A stretch of 64,000 nucleotides of DNA from Polaromonas sp. A23 (GCF_002001015.1 NZ_MUNO01000026.1:345743-409742); one strand, 5' to 3'; positions 27,248 through 37,684 are shown, numbered from the stretch's first letter. Notes: a model not told the origin generated them from the letters alone. Numbers and translations: made by a program.

Positions 27248-28084
27248 CTACCCCAACACATCCTTGAGCGCAACCTCATAAAGGCCCGTCAGTTTGTCCA
27301 TGACTTCCAGCAGGCGTTCGCTGGCCGTGGCGACATTTCTCAGCCCCGATTCATCCGGTTTGTTGCGCAAGGCCGCTTCAAAGAAAACCCATTGCTGCTC
27401 GCCAAGGGTGAGTTCGCTGCGGATGTTTGCGGTGGTAATGGGTAGCTTGGCCAAGCTGGAAAGGGTCGATTTGAACTCCGCTGCATCGGCATTCATTTGC
27501 TGCGGGGTGCTTGTTTCTCCCAGTTTGGCTGCAACCAGAAAATAGTTTTTCGCCAGCCGCTGGGACAACATGCGCTGGCGCCCTACTGTGTTGAGCAATC
27601 TCGCAGAGCCGGCCGCGGAAAGTTTTTCAATCGTCTCGGTGGTGGTATTTGCGGTGATCAAAAACTTGTCCACCTGCAGGGCCACGGCCCTGACCGATTC
27701 GTGGGTAGGCGGCATGGTGAGAAGGCTGTTGAGAACATCAACATGCTTCTGAATAACGCCGAGCAGGGCTGCAATATCCGCAGGCCAGGGACCCGTATTC
27801 AGGCCTTTGGCCAGTTCCTCTCCGCCTGCGGCAACCATGTGACGGGCTGACACCAGGACATCGCGAGCCAACGCCGGCTGCACATTGAGGTACAACTGAC
27901 AATAGGCTTTGGCAATACGCTGCGACAACGCACGGAACCGCGCCGTGCGGTTGATGGCACTGGCAAGCGCCATCTGGGCCTGGGCCGACGAATGAAAAAT
28001 GGACATCAGCATCATGGCGGCGGCCCCCCGAACCACGGCGCGGCGATTTGCCCTGTGGCCCCGATAGCATGGTGTGACGTGCAT
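27248..28084 (-). CDS. PilJ-type nitrate/nitrite-sensor-like domain protein, exported
   Basis: 278 residues from the ATG at 28084. The N-terminus is Arg-rich with RRAVVRG before a hydrophobic stretch ending SSAQAQ, a possible Tat or Sec signal. The mature protein holds two copies of the PilJ-type motif (PF13675-like): INRTARFRALSQRIAKAYC and NTVGRQRMLSQRLAKNYF. No transmembrane anchor, HAMP or signalling output domain follows, so it looks like a free-standing periplasmic sensor domain. Divergent from an SDR gene. Confidence 0.75.
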   Translation of the reverse strand: MHVTPCYRGHRANRRAVVRGAAAMMLMSIFHSSAQAQMALASAINRTARFRALSQRIAKAYCQLYLNVQPALARDVLVSARHMVAAGGEELAKGLNTGPWPADIAALLGVIQKHVDVLNSLLTMPPTHESVRAVALQVDKFLITANTTTETIEKLSAAGSARLLNTVGRQRMLSQRLAKNYFLVAAKLGETSTPQQMNADAAEFKSTLSSLAKLPITTANIRSELTLGEQQWVFFEAALRNKPDESGLRNVATASERLLEVMDKLTGLYEVALKDVLG

Positions 28085-28261
28085 AAGCAATAATCCGGAT
28101 TGGTTGAACTTGCCGCAAGTATTGCGCTGCAACATGCCGCTGACTGTGACGAGCATCAACAAACGGTTGAAGACTCCGGGCAAATGTGCCCGGCGCGGAA
28201 CCAGAGCCCCAATGCGTCGCAGCGCCACAAGAAACCCCACACTTTGCAAGGAATACACGTC

Positions 28262-29035
28262 ATGCGCCTGAAGGACAAATCCATCATCGTCACCGGTTCC
28301 GGCGGCGGCATCGGCGAAGGCATTGCGAAGCGGCTGGCCGCTGAAGGCGCCAGCGTCATCGTCAACGACATCAACACAGCGCAGGGCGAAAAGGTCGTCG
28401 CCGAGATCATCAAGGCCGGTGGCACCGCATCCTTCTTCTGGGCCGACGTAACAAAAACGGCTGAAGTCAAGGCACTGGTCGCCGCAGCCGTGCAGCGTTA
28501 CGGCAAGCTCGACGTGATGGTCAACAACGCCGGTTGGACACATCGCAACCAGCCCGCGCTGGAAACCACCGAAGAAGAGTTCGACCGCTGCTACGCGATC
28601 AACGTCAAAAGCATTTACCTCTCGACCATCCACGCCACGCCGGTATTCCGCGCCCAGGGCGGCGGCGGCTTCATCAACATCGCCTCGACCGCCGGCGTGC
28701 GACCGCGTCCTGGCCTGACCTGGTACAACGGCTCCAAGGGCGCCGTCATCACCACGTCGAAATCGCTGGCGGCCGAGCTCGGCCCGGACAACATCCGCGT
28801 GAACTGCATCAACCCGGTGTTCAATCCGGACACGGCACTCTCCACCCAGTTTGCCGGTGGCACGGTCACCGGCCCCGAAGGAGAAGCGCGCCGCGCGAAA
28901 TTCCTGGCCAGCATTCCGCTCGGACGCTTTTCGACTGCGCTCGACGTTGCCAACGCCGCGCTTTACCTGGCCAGCGACGAAGCGGCTTTCATCAGCGGCG
29001 TGTGCATCGAGGTAGATGGAGCGCGCTGTGTCTGA
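28262..29035 (+). CDS. Short-chain dehydrogenase/reductase
   Basis: 257 residues. Cofactor motif TGSGGGIGEG near the N-terminus, NNAG, catalytic Ser in INIASTAGVRP and YxxxK in WYNGSKGAV are all intact. The Asp after beta-2 (VNDIN) suggests preference for NAD(H). Fits glucose/3-oxoacyl dehydrogenase-like SDRs; the substrate is unknown. Starts 177 bp from the divergent PilJ-domain gene. Confidence 0.9.
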   Translation: MRLKDKSIIVTGSGGGIGEGIAKRLAAEGASVIVNDINTAQGEKVVAEIIKAGGTASFFWADVTKTAEVKALVAAAVQRYGKLDVMVNNAGWTHRNQPALETTEEEFDRCYAINVKSIYLSTIHATPVFRAQGGGGFINIASTAGVRPRPGLTWYNGSKGAVITTSKSLAAELGPDNIRVNCINPVFNPDTALSTQFAGGTVTGPEGEARRAKFLASIPLGRFSTALDVANAALYLASDEAAFISGVCIEVDGARCV

Positions 29036-29135
29036 ACCACCTTGGCTGGCCACAGGGTGCTCCGGGTGGGGTCAAAGTCCTGAAGCTCGCGGCCAAAGCA
29101 CCTGATGGAGTAAATTCTCCCTTGGGCCCCTACCA

Positions 29136-30266
29136 ATGACCGACAAAATCATCCCCATCGCAGACATCCGCTACGCCGCGCGCGTGCCGCATATTCCTGC
29201 GCAGTTGCTGGCGCCCACCGGCCTGCTGGCCGACACGCTGGCGCGGCCGCTGCGCGACCTGCGCATCAGTGTGACTGACCGCTGCAACTTCCGCTGCAGC
29301 TACTGCATGCCCAGCGAGGTCTTCAACAAGGACTATGCCTTTTTGCCGCAGAGCTCGCTGCTCAGTTTTGAAGAGATCACGCGCCTCACGAAGATTTTTG
29401 TGGCCCACGGCGTCGAGAAAATCCGTCTCACCGGCGGCGAGCCCCTGCTGCGCAAACACCTCGAAGTGCTGATCGAGATGCTGGCCCAGCTCAAGACACC
29501 CCAAGGCCAGCCGCTCGACATCACGCTGACCACCAACGGCTCCCTGCTGGTCAAAAAGGCCCAGGCGCTGAAAGATGCCGGCCTGCAGCGCGTCACCGTG
29601 AGCCTGGACGGGCTGGACGACGCGGTGTTCCGGCGCATGAACGATGTGGATTTTCCGGTCGCCGATGTCCTCAAGGGCATTGAGGTGGCCAACAAGGTGG
29701 GCCTGGCACCGATCAAGGTCAACATGGTGGTCAAGCGCGGCACCAACGATGCCGAGATCCTGCCCATGGCCCGGCACTTCCGCAATTCGGGCACGGTGCT
29801 GCGTTTTATTGAATACATGGACGTCGGTGCCACCAATGGCTGGCGCATGGACGAGGTGATGCCTTCGGCCCAGGTGATTGAACGCCTGCAGCAGGAATTC
29901 CCCCTTGAAGCCATCGACGCCAATTACCTCGGGGAGACGGCTGAACGCTGGCGTTATGCAGACGGCGCGGGAGAAATCGGCGTGATCAGCAGCGTCACCA
30001 AAGCTTTTTGCGGCGACTGCAACCGGGCCCGGCTCTCGACAGAAGGCAAGTTGTTCTTGTGCCTGTTCGCCAGCCAAGGCCACGATTTGCGTGCGCTGCT
30101 GCGCGACGGCAAGTATTCGGATGAGCAGATTTCCAGCGCGGTCGCCCACATCTGGCACCGCCGCGATGACCGTTATTCGGAACTGCGCGCCGCGCTGCCC
30201 CCGGACGCGTCAGTGCCCGGCAGCGACGGTGGCAAACGCGTCGAGATGAGCTACATAGGCGGCTAG
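29136..30266 (+). CDS. moaA: GTP 3',8-cyclase (molybdenum cofactor synthesis)
   Basis: Radical-SAM enzyme starting molybdopterin synthesis from GTP. 376 residues with the SAM cluster CNFRCSYC, the [10 protein letters not shown] motif, the C-terminal second Fe-S cluster ([18 protein letters not shown]), and the terminal Gly-Gly essential in MoaA (SYIGG). The N-terminus is about 30 residues longer than in E. coli. First of moaA-mobA-moeA, with a family A repeat directly after its stop. Confidence 0.95.
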   Translation: MTDKIIPIADIRYAARVPHIPAQLLAPTGLLADTLARPLRDLRISVTDRCNFRCSYCMPSEVFNKDYAFLPQSSLLSFEEITRLTKIFVAHGVEKIRLTGGEPLLRKHLEVLIEMLAQLKTPQGQPLDITLTTNGSLLVKKAQALKDAGLQRVTVSLDGLDDAVFRRMNDVDFPVADVLKGIEVANKVGLAPIKVNMVVKRGTNDAEILPMARHFRNSGTVLRFIEYMDVGATNGWRMDEVMPSAQVIERLQQEFPLEAIDANYLGETAERWRYADGAGEIGVISSVTKAFCGDCNRARLSTEGKLFLCLFASQGHDLRALLRDGKYSDEQISSAVAHIWHRRDDRYSELRAALPPDASVPGSDGGKRVEMSYIGG

Positions 30267-30272
30267 AAGTAT

Positions 30273-30366
30273 GGCCCCCACGCTTGTCGCTTCGCGTACT
30301 GCGCTGCCCCCCGAGGGGGCCGCTGCGCCTGCGGCCCGGCAAAGCCGGTTCCGCGGCCCTGGCTTG
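30273..30366 (+). repeat. Family A repeat, copy 4 (after moaA)
   Basis: Full copy starting 6 bp after the moaA stop codon. Order in gene sense: GGCCCCCACGCTTGTCGCTT, the CCCCCCGAGGGGG hairpin, then GGCCCGGCAAAGCCGGTTCC. It fills most of the moaA-mobA gap. Confidence 0.92.
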
Positions 30367-30413
30367 AAGGGGATGTCCGTCGCACTGCTATTCGCCACGA
30401 AAACTGGAAACCC

Positions 30414-31046
30414 ATGATAGATACGATAGACGGCGCGGAAATCACCGGCGTGATCCTCGCGGGCGGACGCGGCTCGCGCATGGGCGGCGCCGACAAGGGC
30501 CTGCAGAATTTCAACGGCGTGCCGCTGGCGCTGCACACGCTGCTGCGGCTGCAGCCCCAGGTCGGCGAAGTGATGATCAATGCGAACCGCAACCTCGCTG
30601 CCTATGAATCCTTTGGCGTGCCGGTCTGGCCCGATGCGGCCGGCCTTGGTGAATTCTCTGGCCCTCTGGCTGGTTTCCTGACCGGCATGGAACGCTGTGA
30701 AACCCCTTACCTGCTGACGGTGCCCTGCGACACGCCGCTGTTCAGCGAGGACCTGGTCGCCCGCCTGGCGCAAGCGCTGGCGCACGAGGAGGCCGACATT
30801 GCCGTGGTGGCAGCGCCCGAGGAAGACGGTCAGCTGCGCGCGCAGCCGGTGTTCTGCCTGCTGCGCACCCGCCTGCTTGAAAGCCTGATGTTGTTCACCA
30901 CCGGCGGCGGGCGCAAGATCGATGCGTGGACGGCGCAGCACAAGACCGTGCAGGTGCCTTTCAACCTGCCGAGCGACGACCCGCGCGCTTTCTTCAATGC
31001 CAACACGCTGGCGGAACTTCACCAGCTCGAAGCCCTGCGCCCGTGA
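30414..31046 (+). CDS. mobA: Molybdenum cofactor guanylyltransferase
   Basis: Transfers GMP to Mo-molybdopterin to make the bis-MGD cofactor. 210 residues with the nucleotide-binding motif [16 protein letters not shown] at about residue 14 and the later [11 protein letters not shown]. The stop overlaps the moeA GTG start (GTGA), showing coupling. Confidence 0.94.
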   Translation: MIDTIDGAEITGVILAGGRGSRMGGADKGLQNFNGVPLALHTLLRLQPQVGEVMINANRNLAAYESFGVPVWPDAAGLGEFSGPLAGFLTGMERCETPYLLTVPCDTPLFSEDLVARLAQALAHEEADIAVVAAPEEDGQLRAQPVFCLLRTRLLESLMLFTTGGGRKIDAWTAQHKTVQVPFNLPSDDPRAFFNANTLAELHQLEALRP

Positions 31047-32377
31047 AAAGCATCGCCCAGATAGCCGCCGAGCTGCAAGGCTACGACCCGCAGGCCCTGC
31101 CTGCTGCCGACGTTCTGCGCTTTTTATCGCAGCTCGTCGAGCCGGTGCAGGACGTCCTGGAGCTGCCGCTGTTCGAAGCCTTGGGCCGGGTGCTGGCTGC
31201 CGATGTGGTCTCGCCTTTTGACGTGCCACCACATGACAACTCGGCCATGGATGGTTATGCCTTCGGTGGCAGCCAGCTCGCGGCTGGCACGGCATTGACA
31301 TTCAAGGTAGTGGGAACAGCCCTCGCTGGCAAAGCCTGGCAAGGCACGGTGCAAAACGGCGAGTGCGTGAAGATCATGACCGGCGCCATCATGCCGGCCG
31401 GACTGGACACCGTGGTGCCGCAGGAATTCGTCAGCGTCCAGGCGGACACCATCACCCTGCCCGCCAAACTCCTGCAGCCCGGCGACAACCGCCGGCGGCG
31501 CGGCGAAGACCTCATGCAGGGCCGCTCCGCGCTATTGAAAGGTGAGCTTCTCACGCCCGCGCGCCTTGGGCTGGCGGCCTCTTTGGGCCTCAAAACCGTG
31601 CGTACCTGGCGGCCGCTGCGGGTGGCCTACTTTTCCACCGGCGATGAAATCCTCTCGCTGGGCGAGCCTCCGCGCGAAGGCGCGGTGTACGACAGCAACC
31701 GCTACACCGTGTTCGGTATGCTCAAACGCCTGGGCTGCGAGGTGATCGACCTGGGCGCGGTGCGCGACGACCCGGCGCTGCTGGAAGCGGCGTTCACCAA
31801 CGCAGCCGCGCGGGCCGATGCGATCATCACCTCGGGTGGCGTGAGTGTGGGCGAAGCCGACTACACCAAGGCCATGATGAAAAAGCTTGGCGATGTGGCT
31901 TTCTGGAAAATTGCCATGCGTCCAGGCCGCCCTATGGCTGTGGGGCGAATTTCTCAAGGCAAATCGGCCTCCAGCCTAGTAGATACGGGCGCTGTCAGCT
32001 CCCAAAACAATAGCAGTTCCCCTGCCGCCATCCTGTTCGGATTGCCCGGCAACCCGGTCGCGGTGATGGTGACTTTCCTCGCCTTTGTACGCCCTGCACT
32101 GCTGCAGATGATGGGCTGCTACACCACACCGGCACCCCTGCTCAAGGCGCGCAGCCTCGAGCCCATCCGCAAGAAGCCGGGCCGCACCGAATACCAGCGC
32201 GGCACGGTCAGCAGCGCTGCCGACGGCTCGCTGCAAGTCAAGACCACCGGCAACCAGGGCTCGGGTGTGCTCAGCTCCATGGCCCAGGCCAATGGCCTGA
32301 TCGTGCTGCACCATGGCCAGGGCAATGTGGCCCCCGGCGACGAGGTGGATGTGATGATGTTTGAGGGTGTCCTGTGA
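31043..32377 (+). CDS. moeA: Molybdopterin molybdenumtransferase
   Basis: Inserts molybdate into adenylated molybdopterin. 444 residues from a GTG overlapping the mobA stop. Key motifs: [40 protein letters not shown] and [14 protein letters not shown]. Between [10 protein letters not shown] and [10 protein letters not shown], residues about 308-325 derive from an in-frame family B repeat and form a Ser/Asn-rich stretch ([17 protein letters not shown]) where other MoeA proteins have a short loop. Confidence 0.94.
   Translation: MKSIAQIAAELQGYDPQALPAADVLRFLSQLVEPVQDVLELPLFEALGRVLAADVVSPFDVPPHDNSAMDGYAFGGSQLAAGTALTFKVVGTALAGKAWQGTVQNGECVKIMTGAIMPAGLDTVVPQEFVSVQADTITLPAKLLQPGDNRRRRGEDLMQGRSALLKGELLTPARLGLAASLGLKTVRTWRPLRVAYFSTGDEILSLGEPPREGAVYDSNRYTVFGMLKRLGCEVIDLGAVRDDPALLEAAFTNAAARADAIITSGGVSVGEADYTKAMMKKLGDVAFWKIAMRPGRPMAVGRISQGKSASSLVDTGAVSSQNNSSSPAAILFGLPGNPVAVMVTFLAFVRPALLQMMGCYTTPAPLLKARSLEPIRKKPGRTEYQRGTVSSAADGSLQVKTTGNQGSGVLSSMAQANGLIVLHHGQGNVAPGDEVDVMMFEGVL
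31966..32014. repeat. Family B repeat inside moeA
   Basis: Antisense-oriented copy (minus strand begins GCTATTGTTTTGGGAGCTGA and continues AGCGCCCGTATCTACTAGGC to TGGAGGCC). Translated in frame in MoeA. Confidence 0.85.
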
Positions 32378-32434
32378 ACCCGCGCACCTGACCAGCACAC
32401 GTCCATCGACATTGGCGCCGCATCAGGAGAACTC

Positions 32435-33853
32435 ATGTATTCCATACTGCCCGCCATCGTATCGGCCCTGTTTCTGGCTTACGGGCTGTACGTGGTTGCG
32501 GAAAAAGGCTTTACCCGCGTCAGCACCAGTTTTTTCATTCTCTGCATCACCACTGTCTTCTGGCAGGCCACCTGGGCGGTGTTGTTCCAGGTTCAGGACC
32601 CGCAATGGGCGGGCATCCTCGTCAAGTCCGGCTACCTGCTGATACTTTTCCTGCCAACCAGCCTCTACCAGTTCCTGACCGAAATCTCCGGCCGCAAGGG
32701 CGAGCGCCGCTTTGTCGTCACGTCCTACGCCATCGCCGCTGTCCTGGGCATCCTGGACCTGACCACCCCCTGGATCGTCAATGGCTACTACGACTACTTC
32801 TTCGGCTACTACCCGAAGGCCGGACCCCTCCACCCCCTGCATGTATTGCAGACCGTCGTGGTGGTGACGCGGGGCCTGTACATCACCTTCCGGCAGCAGC
32901 AGGTCGCACCGCCGGGTCAGCGCCAGCAGTTGCGCCTGTGTATTACCAGCGTGTTCATCTATTTTTTTGCGGCGGTGGACTACCTGTGCAATTACGGCGT
33001 GGAGTTCTACCCGCCCGGTGTCGTGTTCATCGCGATCAGCCTGGGCTTGATCGCCGTCGCCGTGATGAAGTACGACCTGATGAGCCCGGTGGTGATTGCC
33101 GCCAGCGTGGCCCACGAAATGCGCACGCCACTGGCCACCATCCGCCTGCAGGCCGAAGCTCTGGCGCAATTCCTTCCGGAGTTGCACAAGGGTTATGAGC
33201 TGGCAGTGGCGCACGGGCTGTGCGAGTCCACGTTCAGCCCCGGGGCAGCGCAGAAAATGGCCGACCTGTCGCAGGCCATCCGGCACCAGGTAGACCGCTC
33301 CAACGCGGTAATCGACATGATGCTGGCCTCGGCCCGGATGGAACAGATAGACACCCGCACCTTCGGGCGTCAACGGGCCAGCGAATGCGTGGCAGAAGCA
33401 CTGGAGGCCTATCCGTTTGCCAAAGGGGAACGCGAGCGGGTCAGCGTGCATATCGTGGAAGACTTCGAGTTCCACGGCTCCAGCCCGCTGTTTGTTTTTG
33501 TGCTGTTCAATCTGCTGAAAAATTCGCTGTATGCCCTGAAGGTGGCAGGCAAGGGCTCGATCACCCTCACCCTCGCCGCCGGTACGCCGATGCACACCTT
33601 GAGCTTTGTCGATACCGGCACCGGCATCTCGGCCGCGACCCTGCCGAAAATTTTCGACACCTTCTTCACCACCAAGAATTCGGCGGGGGCCGGCATCGGC
33701 CTGGCTTTTTGCAGGCGCGTCATCACATCCTTCGGCGGCAGGATGCGCTGCGAATCCGTCGAGGGGCAATACACCCTTTTTGCCATGGAATTCCCGGCCT
33801 GTATGCCGGCATCCGGACCACGCAGCACGCGCCCGGGGGTACTTGCTGCGTGA
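32435..33853 (+). CDS. Membrane sensor histidine kinase, orphan
   Basis: 472 residues. The N-terminal about 210 residues hold six or seven hydrophobic spans without an obvious periplasmic domain. H-box VAHEMRTPLATI, N-box LFNLLKNSLYAL, DTGTGIS and the G2 region GAGIGLAFCRRVI are complete. The multi-span sensor is reminiscent of CqsS/LqsS or 7TM-type kinases that sense small hydrophobic molecules; this is inference. No response regulator lies next to it. A hotdog thioesterase gene is convergent 15 bp downstream. CAGGAGA precedes the ATG. Confidence 0.88.
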   Translation: MYSILPAIVSALFLAYGLYVVAEKGFTRVSTSFFILCITTVFWQATWAVLFQVQDPQWAGILVKSGYLLILFLPTSLYQFLTEISGRKGERRFVVTSYAIAAVLGILDLTTPWIVNGYYDYFFGYYPKAGPLHPLHVLQTVVVVTRGLYITFRQQQVAPPGQRQQLRLCITSVFIYFFAAVDYLCNYGVEFYPPGVVFIAISLGLIAVAVMKYDLMSPVVIAASVAHEMRTPLATIRLQAEALAQFLPELHKGYELAVAHGLCESTFSPGAAQKMADLSQAIRHQVDRSNAVIDMMLASARMEQIDTRTFGRQRASECVAEALEAYPFAKGERERVSVHIVEDFEFHGSSPLFVFVLFNLLKNSLYALKVAGKGSITLTLAAGTPMHTLSFVDTGTGISAATLPKIFDTFFTTKNSAGAGIGLAFCRRVITSFGGRMRCESVEGQYTLFAMEFPACMPASGPRSTRPGVLAA

Positions 33854-33868
33854 CGCGGCGGCGGCTTC

Positions 33869-34363
33869 TCAGTTTCTGATGGCGGCGGTGGGCAACTCGT
33901 ACTCCTTCACCTTGCGCAGGATGTCTTCCGGCAGCCGCTGGATGCGTTTGTCGTGGCTGGCAAACACCACCTGCTGGTAGCCGGTAGAGACCACGCTGCC
34001 ACTCACCATGAACTGGAACAGCAGGTAAAACGAACACTGCTTGACCTCGAAGGTGTTGAGCTGGCAATCCACCTCCTGGAACGGAAAGGTCTCGTGCACA
34101 TACTCCTGGTGGGCGCACTTGGTGATGAACACGCCGGCCTTTTGCAGCATGTCGGCCGAAATACACCGGTGAAACCAGCGCTCGCGGCACACGCCCTGCC
34201 ACTCGAAGTAGCGTGAAAAATAGGTGTTGGCATAGGCATTCGAATCCTTGAGGTAGATGTCGATGGTGTGGTGGAAGGTCTTTGAAGCTTCCACCAGCAG
34301 CTGCGGCAGCGGCGCGGATTTCGGCTGAAGCTGAACCTGTCGGGCAGTTTGTTTGAGCAACAT
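33869..34363 (-). CDS. Hotdog-fold acyl-CoA thioesterase-like protein
   Basis: 164 residues from the ATG at 34363 (AGGA upstream). The segment DSNAYANTYFSRYFEWQGVCRE matches the 4-hydroxybenzoyl-CoA thioesterase-type hotdog helix (Asp/Asn-...-Tyr-F-...-E-W), as in thioesterases of polyketide and fatty-acyl pathways. Substrate unknown. It lies downstream of the RND genes in the same direction and is convergent with the membrane kinase. Confidence 0.75.
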   Translation of the reverse strand: MLLKQTARQVQLQPKSAPLPQLLVEASKTFHHTIDIYLKDSNAYANTYFSRYFEWQGVCRERWFHRCISADMLQKAGVFITKCAHQEYVHETFPFQEVDCQLNTFEVKQCSFYLLFQFMVSGSVVSTGYQQVVFASHDKRIQRLPEDILRKVKEYELPTAAIRN

Positions 34364-34409
34364 GATTTTTCCTGGTCTGTAGTGAAAATCGGCTGCGAAG
34401 GCAACCGGC

Positions 34410-34436
34410 GCTGTGCCGCCCGGAGGACGGCACAGC
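34410..34436 (-). terminator. Hairpin after the RND permease gene
   Basis: Perfect 9-bp stem GCTGTGCCG/CGGCACAGC with a 9-nt loop, between the RND stop and the thioesterase start. There is no T tract, so it may be a processing or stabilising hairpin instead. Confidence 0.4.
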
Positions 34437-34490
34437 CTGAATCTACAGAACAGGTATCTGCTGCGTGCGCTGCGTGCGCGCAGCGAGCAT

Positions 34491-37400
34491 CTATTTGGCG
34501 ATGAGTTCGCCGTGGCTGCCGCCGGAAGGCAGCTCCACGGCCTCTGCCTTGTTCGCCCCCGGAATTTTCTTGCGGGCAAACAGCGCGTACATCGTAGGCA
34601 CTACAAACACGGTAAGCAGCGTGCCCAGCGACATGCCGCCCACGATGACCCAGCCGATCTGGACGCGGCTTTCCGCGCCGGCGCCGGTAGCCAGCGCCAG
34701 TGGCAAGGCGCCCAGCACCATGGCGCCTGTGGTCATCAGGATGGGGCGCAGGCGCTGCGCGGACGCCTTGACCAGCGCTTCCAGCATGTCCATGCCCTGC
34801 CCGCGCAGCTGGTTCGTGAACTCGACAATCAGGATGCCGTGTTTGGTGATCAGCCCGACAAGGGTGATCAGCCCGATCTGGGAATACACGTTGAGCGAGC
34901 CGCCTGACAGCTTGAGCGCAATCAACGCACCAATCATGGACAGCGGCACCGACAGCATGATCACCAGTGGATCGATGAAACTCTCGAACTGCGCGGCCAG
35001 CACCAGGAAAATGAAGACCAGTGCCAGCACAAACACGATGGCCAGTGCACCCTGGGAATTCTTGAACTCGCGCGAGGTGCCGTTCAGGTCGGTGCTGTAG
35101 CCGGACTTGAGCACCTTGGCCGAAGTTTCGTTCATGAAGGTCAGTGCCTGGCCAAGTGAATAATCGGGTGCCAGGTTGGCCGTGATGGAAGCAGCCCGTC
35201 GCTGGCCAAAGTGGTTGAGCTCGCGCGGCGAGACCGCCTCGCGCACCGTGACCAGGCTGGACAGCGGAATCATCGCGTCGTTGCGCCCCCGCACATAAAT
35301 GCCCTCGATGTCTTCCGGCGTGCTGCGGCCACTGGCCTCGGTCTGCACGATCACGTCGTACTGCTCGGCGTCGCGTTTGTAACGCGTCACGTTGCGCCCG
35401 CCCAGCATGGTTTCAATCGCCTTGGCCACCACTTCCACGCTGACGCCCAGATCAGCGGCCTTGTCGCGGTTGACGTCGATCCGCAGCTCGGGCTTGTTCA
35501 GGCGCAGGTCCGACACCGGTGACTGGATGCCCGGGTTCTTCGCTATCTCGGCCAGCATCTGCTCGATCACGAGATTGAGGTTTGCGTAGCTGTCCGAAGT
35601 CTGGATCACAAAGTTGAGCGGCCGCTCGCGGAAGCCCTGCCCCAGCGAGGGAGGCGTAATCGGAAACGCGGTGACGCCCGGCAGGCTGGCGAATTTAGGC
35701 TGCAGTTCGCGCGCCATCTCCAGCGTGCTGCGCTTGCGGTCATCCCAGTCCACCGTGCGGTAAATGACGCTGGCCTGCGACACGGTGGGGTTGCCGATGC
35801 TGGCAAAAATCCGGTCGAACTCCTTGTAGGGCTGACCCATTTTCTCCAGCGCCTGCGCATAACGGTTGGTGTAGTCCAGCGTGGCGCCGTCGGGCGCATT
35901 GACGGTGGCCAGGATGGTGCCCCGGTCTTCCAGCGGCGACAACTCCTGCTTCATGGTCGGGAAGATCAACAGGATCGCCAGCGCACTGGCCAGCATGACG
36001 CCCACCACGATCCAGCGAGCCTGCAGCAAAAACGCCCTGACCTTCCCGCCCGCCGCACCCGTGCCGGGCACCGGCTGGTAGCGCCTGGTAAGCACCCAGC
36101 GCAGCATGCTGGCGTATCGGTCAGAGACCACATTGAGGAAACGCTCCATGCCGCGGTCAAAGACATTGGGCTTGGGGTTATGCTTGAGCAGCTTGGTGCA
36201 CAGCATCGGCGTCAGGGTCAACGCCACAAAGCCCGACACGACGACCGCGCCGGCCAGCGCCAGCGCAAACTCGACAAACAGCCGGCCGGTCCGCCCCGGG
36301 GTGAAGGCCAGGGGCGCATAAACGGCCACCAGCGTCGCCGTCATGGTGACCACGGCAAAACCGATCTCACGCGCACCCTTGATGGCCGCTGAAAACGGAT
36401 CCAGCCCCTCTTCGATGTGGCGAAAGATGTTTTCCAGCATCACGATGGCATCGTCCACCACCAATCCGATGGCCAGCACCAGCGCCAGCAGGGTCAGGGT
36501 ATTGATGGTGAAGCCCGCCAGCGCCATCAGGGCAAAGGTGCCGATCAGGCTCACCGGGATGGTGATGATGGGAATGATGGACGCGCGGAAGGTGCGCAAA
36601 AACACAAAAATCACGAGCGCCACCAGCGCCACCGCTTCGGCAATGGTCTTGTAGACGTTGCTGACCGAACGGTCGATGAAAACGGAGTTGTCGTTGGCGA
36701 TGTCGATGTTGACTTCCGGCGGCAGATCGGCCTTGAGCCTCGGAATCATGTTGCGCACGCCCTGCGAAAGGTCCAGCGGGTTGGCCGTCGCCTGTCGGAT
36801 CACGCCGGCTCCGATGGCCGCCCGGCCATTGAGCCGCACGCCGCTGCGCTCGTCGGCCGCACCTTCTTCGACACGTGCTACATCACGCACTTTGACCGGG
36901 AAGCCGTTGACACTGCGTATCACCACCTCCCCGAACTGCTCAGGACGCACCAGGCCGGTCTCGGACGTCACGCTGAACTCGCGTTGCTGCGACTCAATGC
37001 GGCCGGCCGGAACCTCCAGGTTGCTGCGGCGGATGGCGTCCTCGATGTCCTGCGTCGTGAGGCGGTAGGCCGCCATTTTCCGGGGATCGAGCCAGACCCG
37101 CATCGCGTATTTGCGTTCACCGAAGATGCGCACGTCAGCCACACCGGTCACGGTTTGCAGGCGCGGCTTAACGACACGGGTGACGAGGTCGTTGATCTGC
37201 AGCCTGGTCAGGCTGTCGCTGGTGAAGGCCAGCCAGATCACGGGGAACGCATCGGCCTCAACCTTGGCAATCACCGGCTCCTCAATGGCCTGCGGCAACT
37301 TGTTGCGCACGCGCGAGGTACGGTCGCGCACCTCGGCGGCCGCGGCGTCGGCGTCTTTCTCAAGCCGGAAACGCACGGAAATCTGGCTCTGGTCTGCGCG

Positions 37401-37652
37401 GCTGATCGAGGTCAGCACATCCACCGCGTCGATGCCGGCAATCGAATCCTCGAGCGGCTTGGTCACCTGCGACTCGATCACCTCGGCCGAAGCGCCGGGG
37501 TAACGCACACTGACCGTCACCACCGGCTCATCGATCTTCGGGTACTCGCGCACCGCCAGGCGCTGAAAACTCACCACGCCGACCAGCACAATCAGCAGGG
37601 ACAGCACGGTAGCAAACACCGGTCGGCGTACGGAGACTTCAGCCAGTTGCAT
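34491..37652 (-). CDS. RND efflux pump inner-membrane permease (HAE1/AcrB-like)
   Basis: Proton-driven multidrug efflux subunit, 1053 residues, the usual length, with twelve spans in two repeats. Visible features are the N-terminal FATVLSLLIVLVGVVSFQRLAV, the Asp pair in span 4 (AIGLVVDDAIVMLENI) and span-10 to 12 motifs (SQIGLITLVGLITKHGILIVEF). The VDDAIV and KHGILIVE motifs suggest the MexK/MdtB-like subgroup more than AcrB itself. The adaptor gene lies 32 bp upstream. No outer-membrane channel gene is in the window, so it must borrow a TolC-like partner. Confidence 0.92.
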   Translation of the reverse strand: MQLAEVSVRRPVFATVLSLLIVLVGVVSFQRLAVREYPKIDEPVVTVSVRYPGASAEVIESQVTKPLEDSIAGIDAVDVLTSISRADQSQISVRFRLEKDADAAAAEVRDRTSRVRNKLPQAIEEPVIAKVEADAFPVIWLAFTSDSLTRLQINDLVTRVVKPRLQTVTGVADVRIFGERKYAMRVWLDPRKMAAYRLTTQDIEDAIRRSNLEVPAGRIESQQREFSVTSETGLVRPEQFGEVVIRSVNGFPVKVRDVARVEEGAADERSGVRLNGRAAIGAGVIRQATANPLDLSQGVRNMIPRLKADLPPEVNIDIANDNSVFIDRSVSNVYKTIAEAVALVALVIFVFLRTFRASIIPIITIPVSLIGTFALMALAGFTINTLTLLALVLAIGLVVDDAIVMLENIFRHIEEGLDPFSAAIKGAREIGFAVVTMTATLVAVYAPLAFTPGRTGRLFVEFALALAGAVVVSGFVALTLTPMLCTKLLKHNPKPNVFDRGMERFLNVVSDRYASMLRWVLTRRYQPVPGTGAAGGKVRAFLLQARWIVVGVMLASALAILLIFPTMKQELSPLEDRGTILATVNAPDGATLDYTNRYAQALEKMGQPYKEFDRIFASIGNPTVSQASVIYRTVDWDDRKRSTLEMARELQPKFASLPGVTAFPITPPSLGQGFRERPLNFVIQTSDSYANLNLVIEQMLAEIAKNPGIQSPVSDLRLNKPELRIDVNRDKAADLGVSVEVVAKAIETMLGGRNVTRYKRDAEQYDVIVQTEASGRSTPEDIEGIYVRGRNDAMIPLSSLVTVREAVSPRELNHFGQRRAASITANLAPDYSLGQALTFMNETSAKVLKSGYSTDLNGTSREFKNSQGALAIVFVLALVFIFLVLAAQFESFIDPLVIMLSVPLSMIGALIALKLSGGSLNVYSQIGLITLVGLITKHGILIVEFTNQLRGQGMDMLEALVKASAQRLRPILMTTGAMVLGALPLALATGAGAESRVQIGWVIVGGMSLGTLLTVFVVPTMYALFARKKIPGANKAEAVELPSGGSHGELIAK

Positions 37653-37684
37653 CAGAGGGGTCCAGTCAAGGAATAGCTTCGGGC

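Noticed and set aside
36417..37676. 419-codon plus-strand ORF opposite the RND permease
   Set aside because: His/Gln/Arg-rich antisense frame typical of shadows in GC-rich coding DNA; no domain recognisable.
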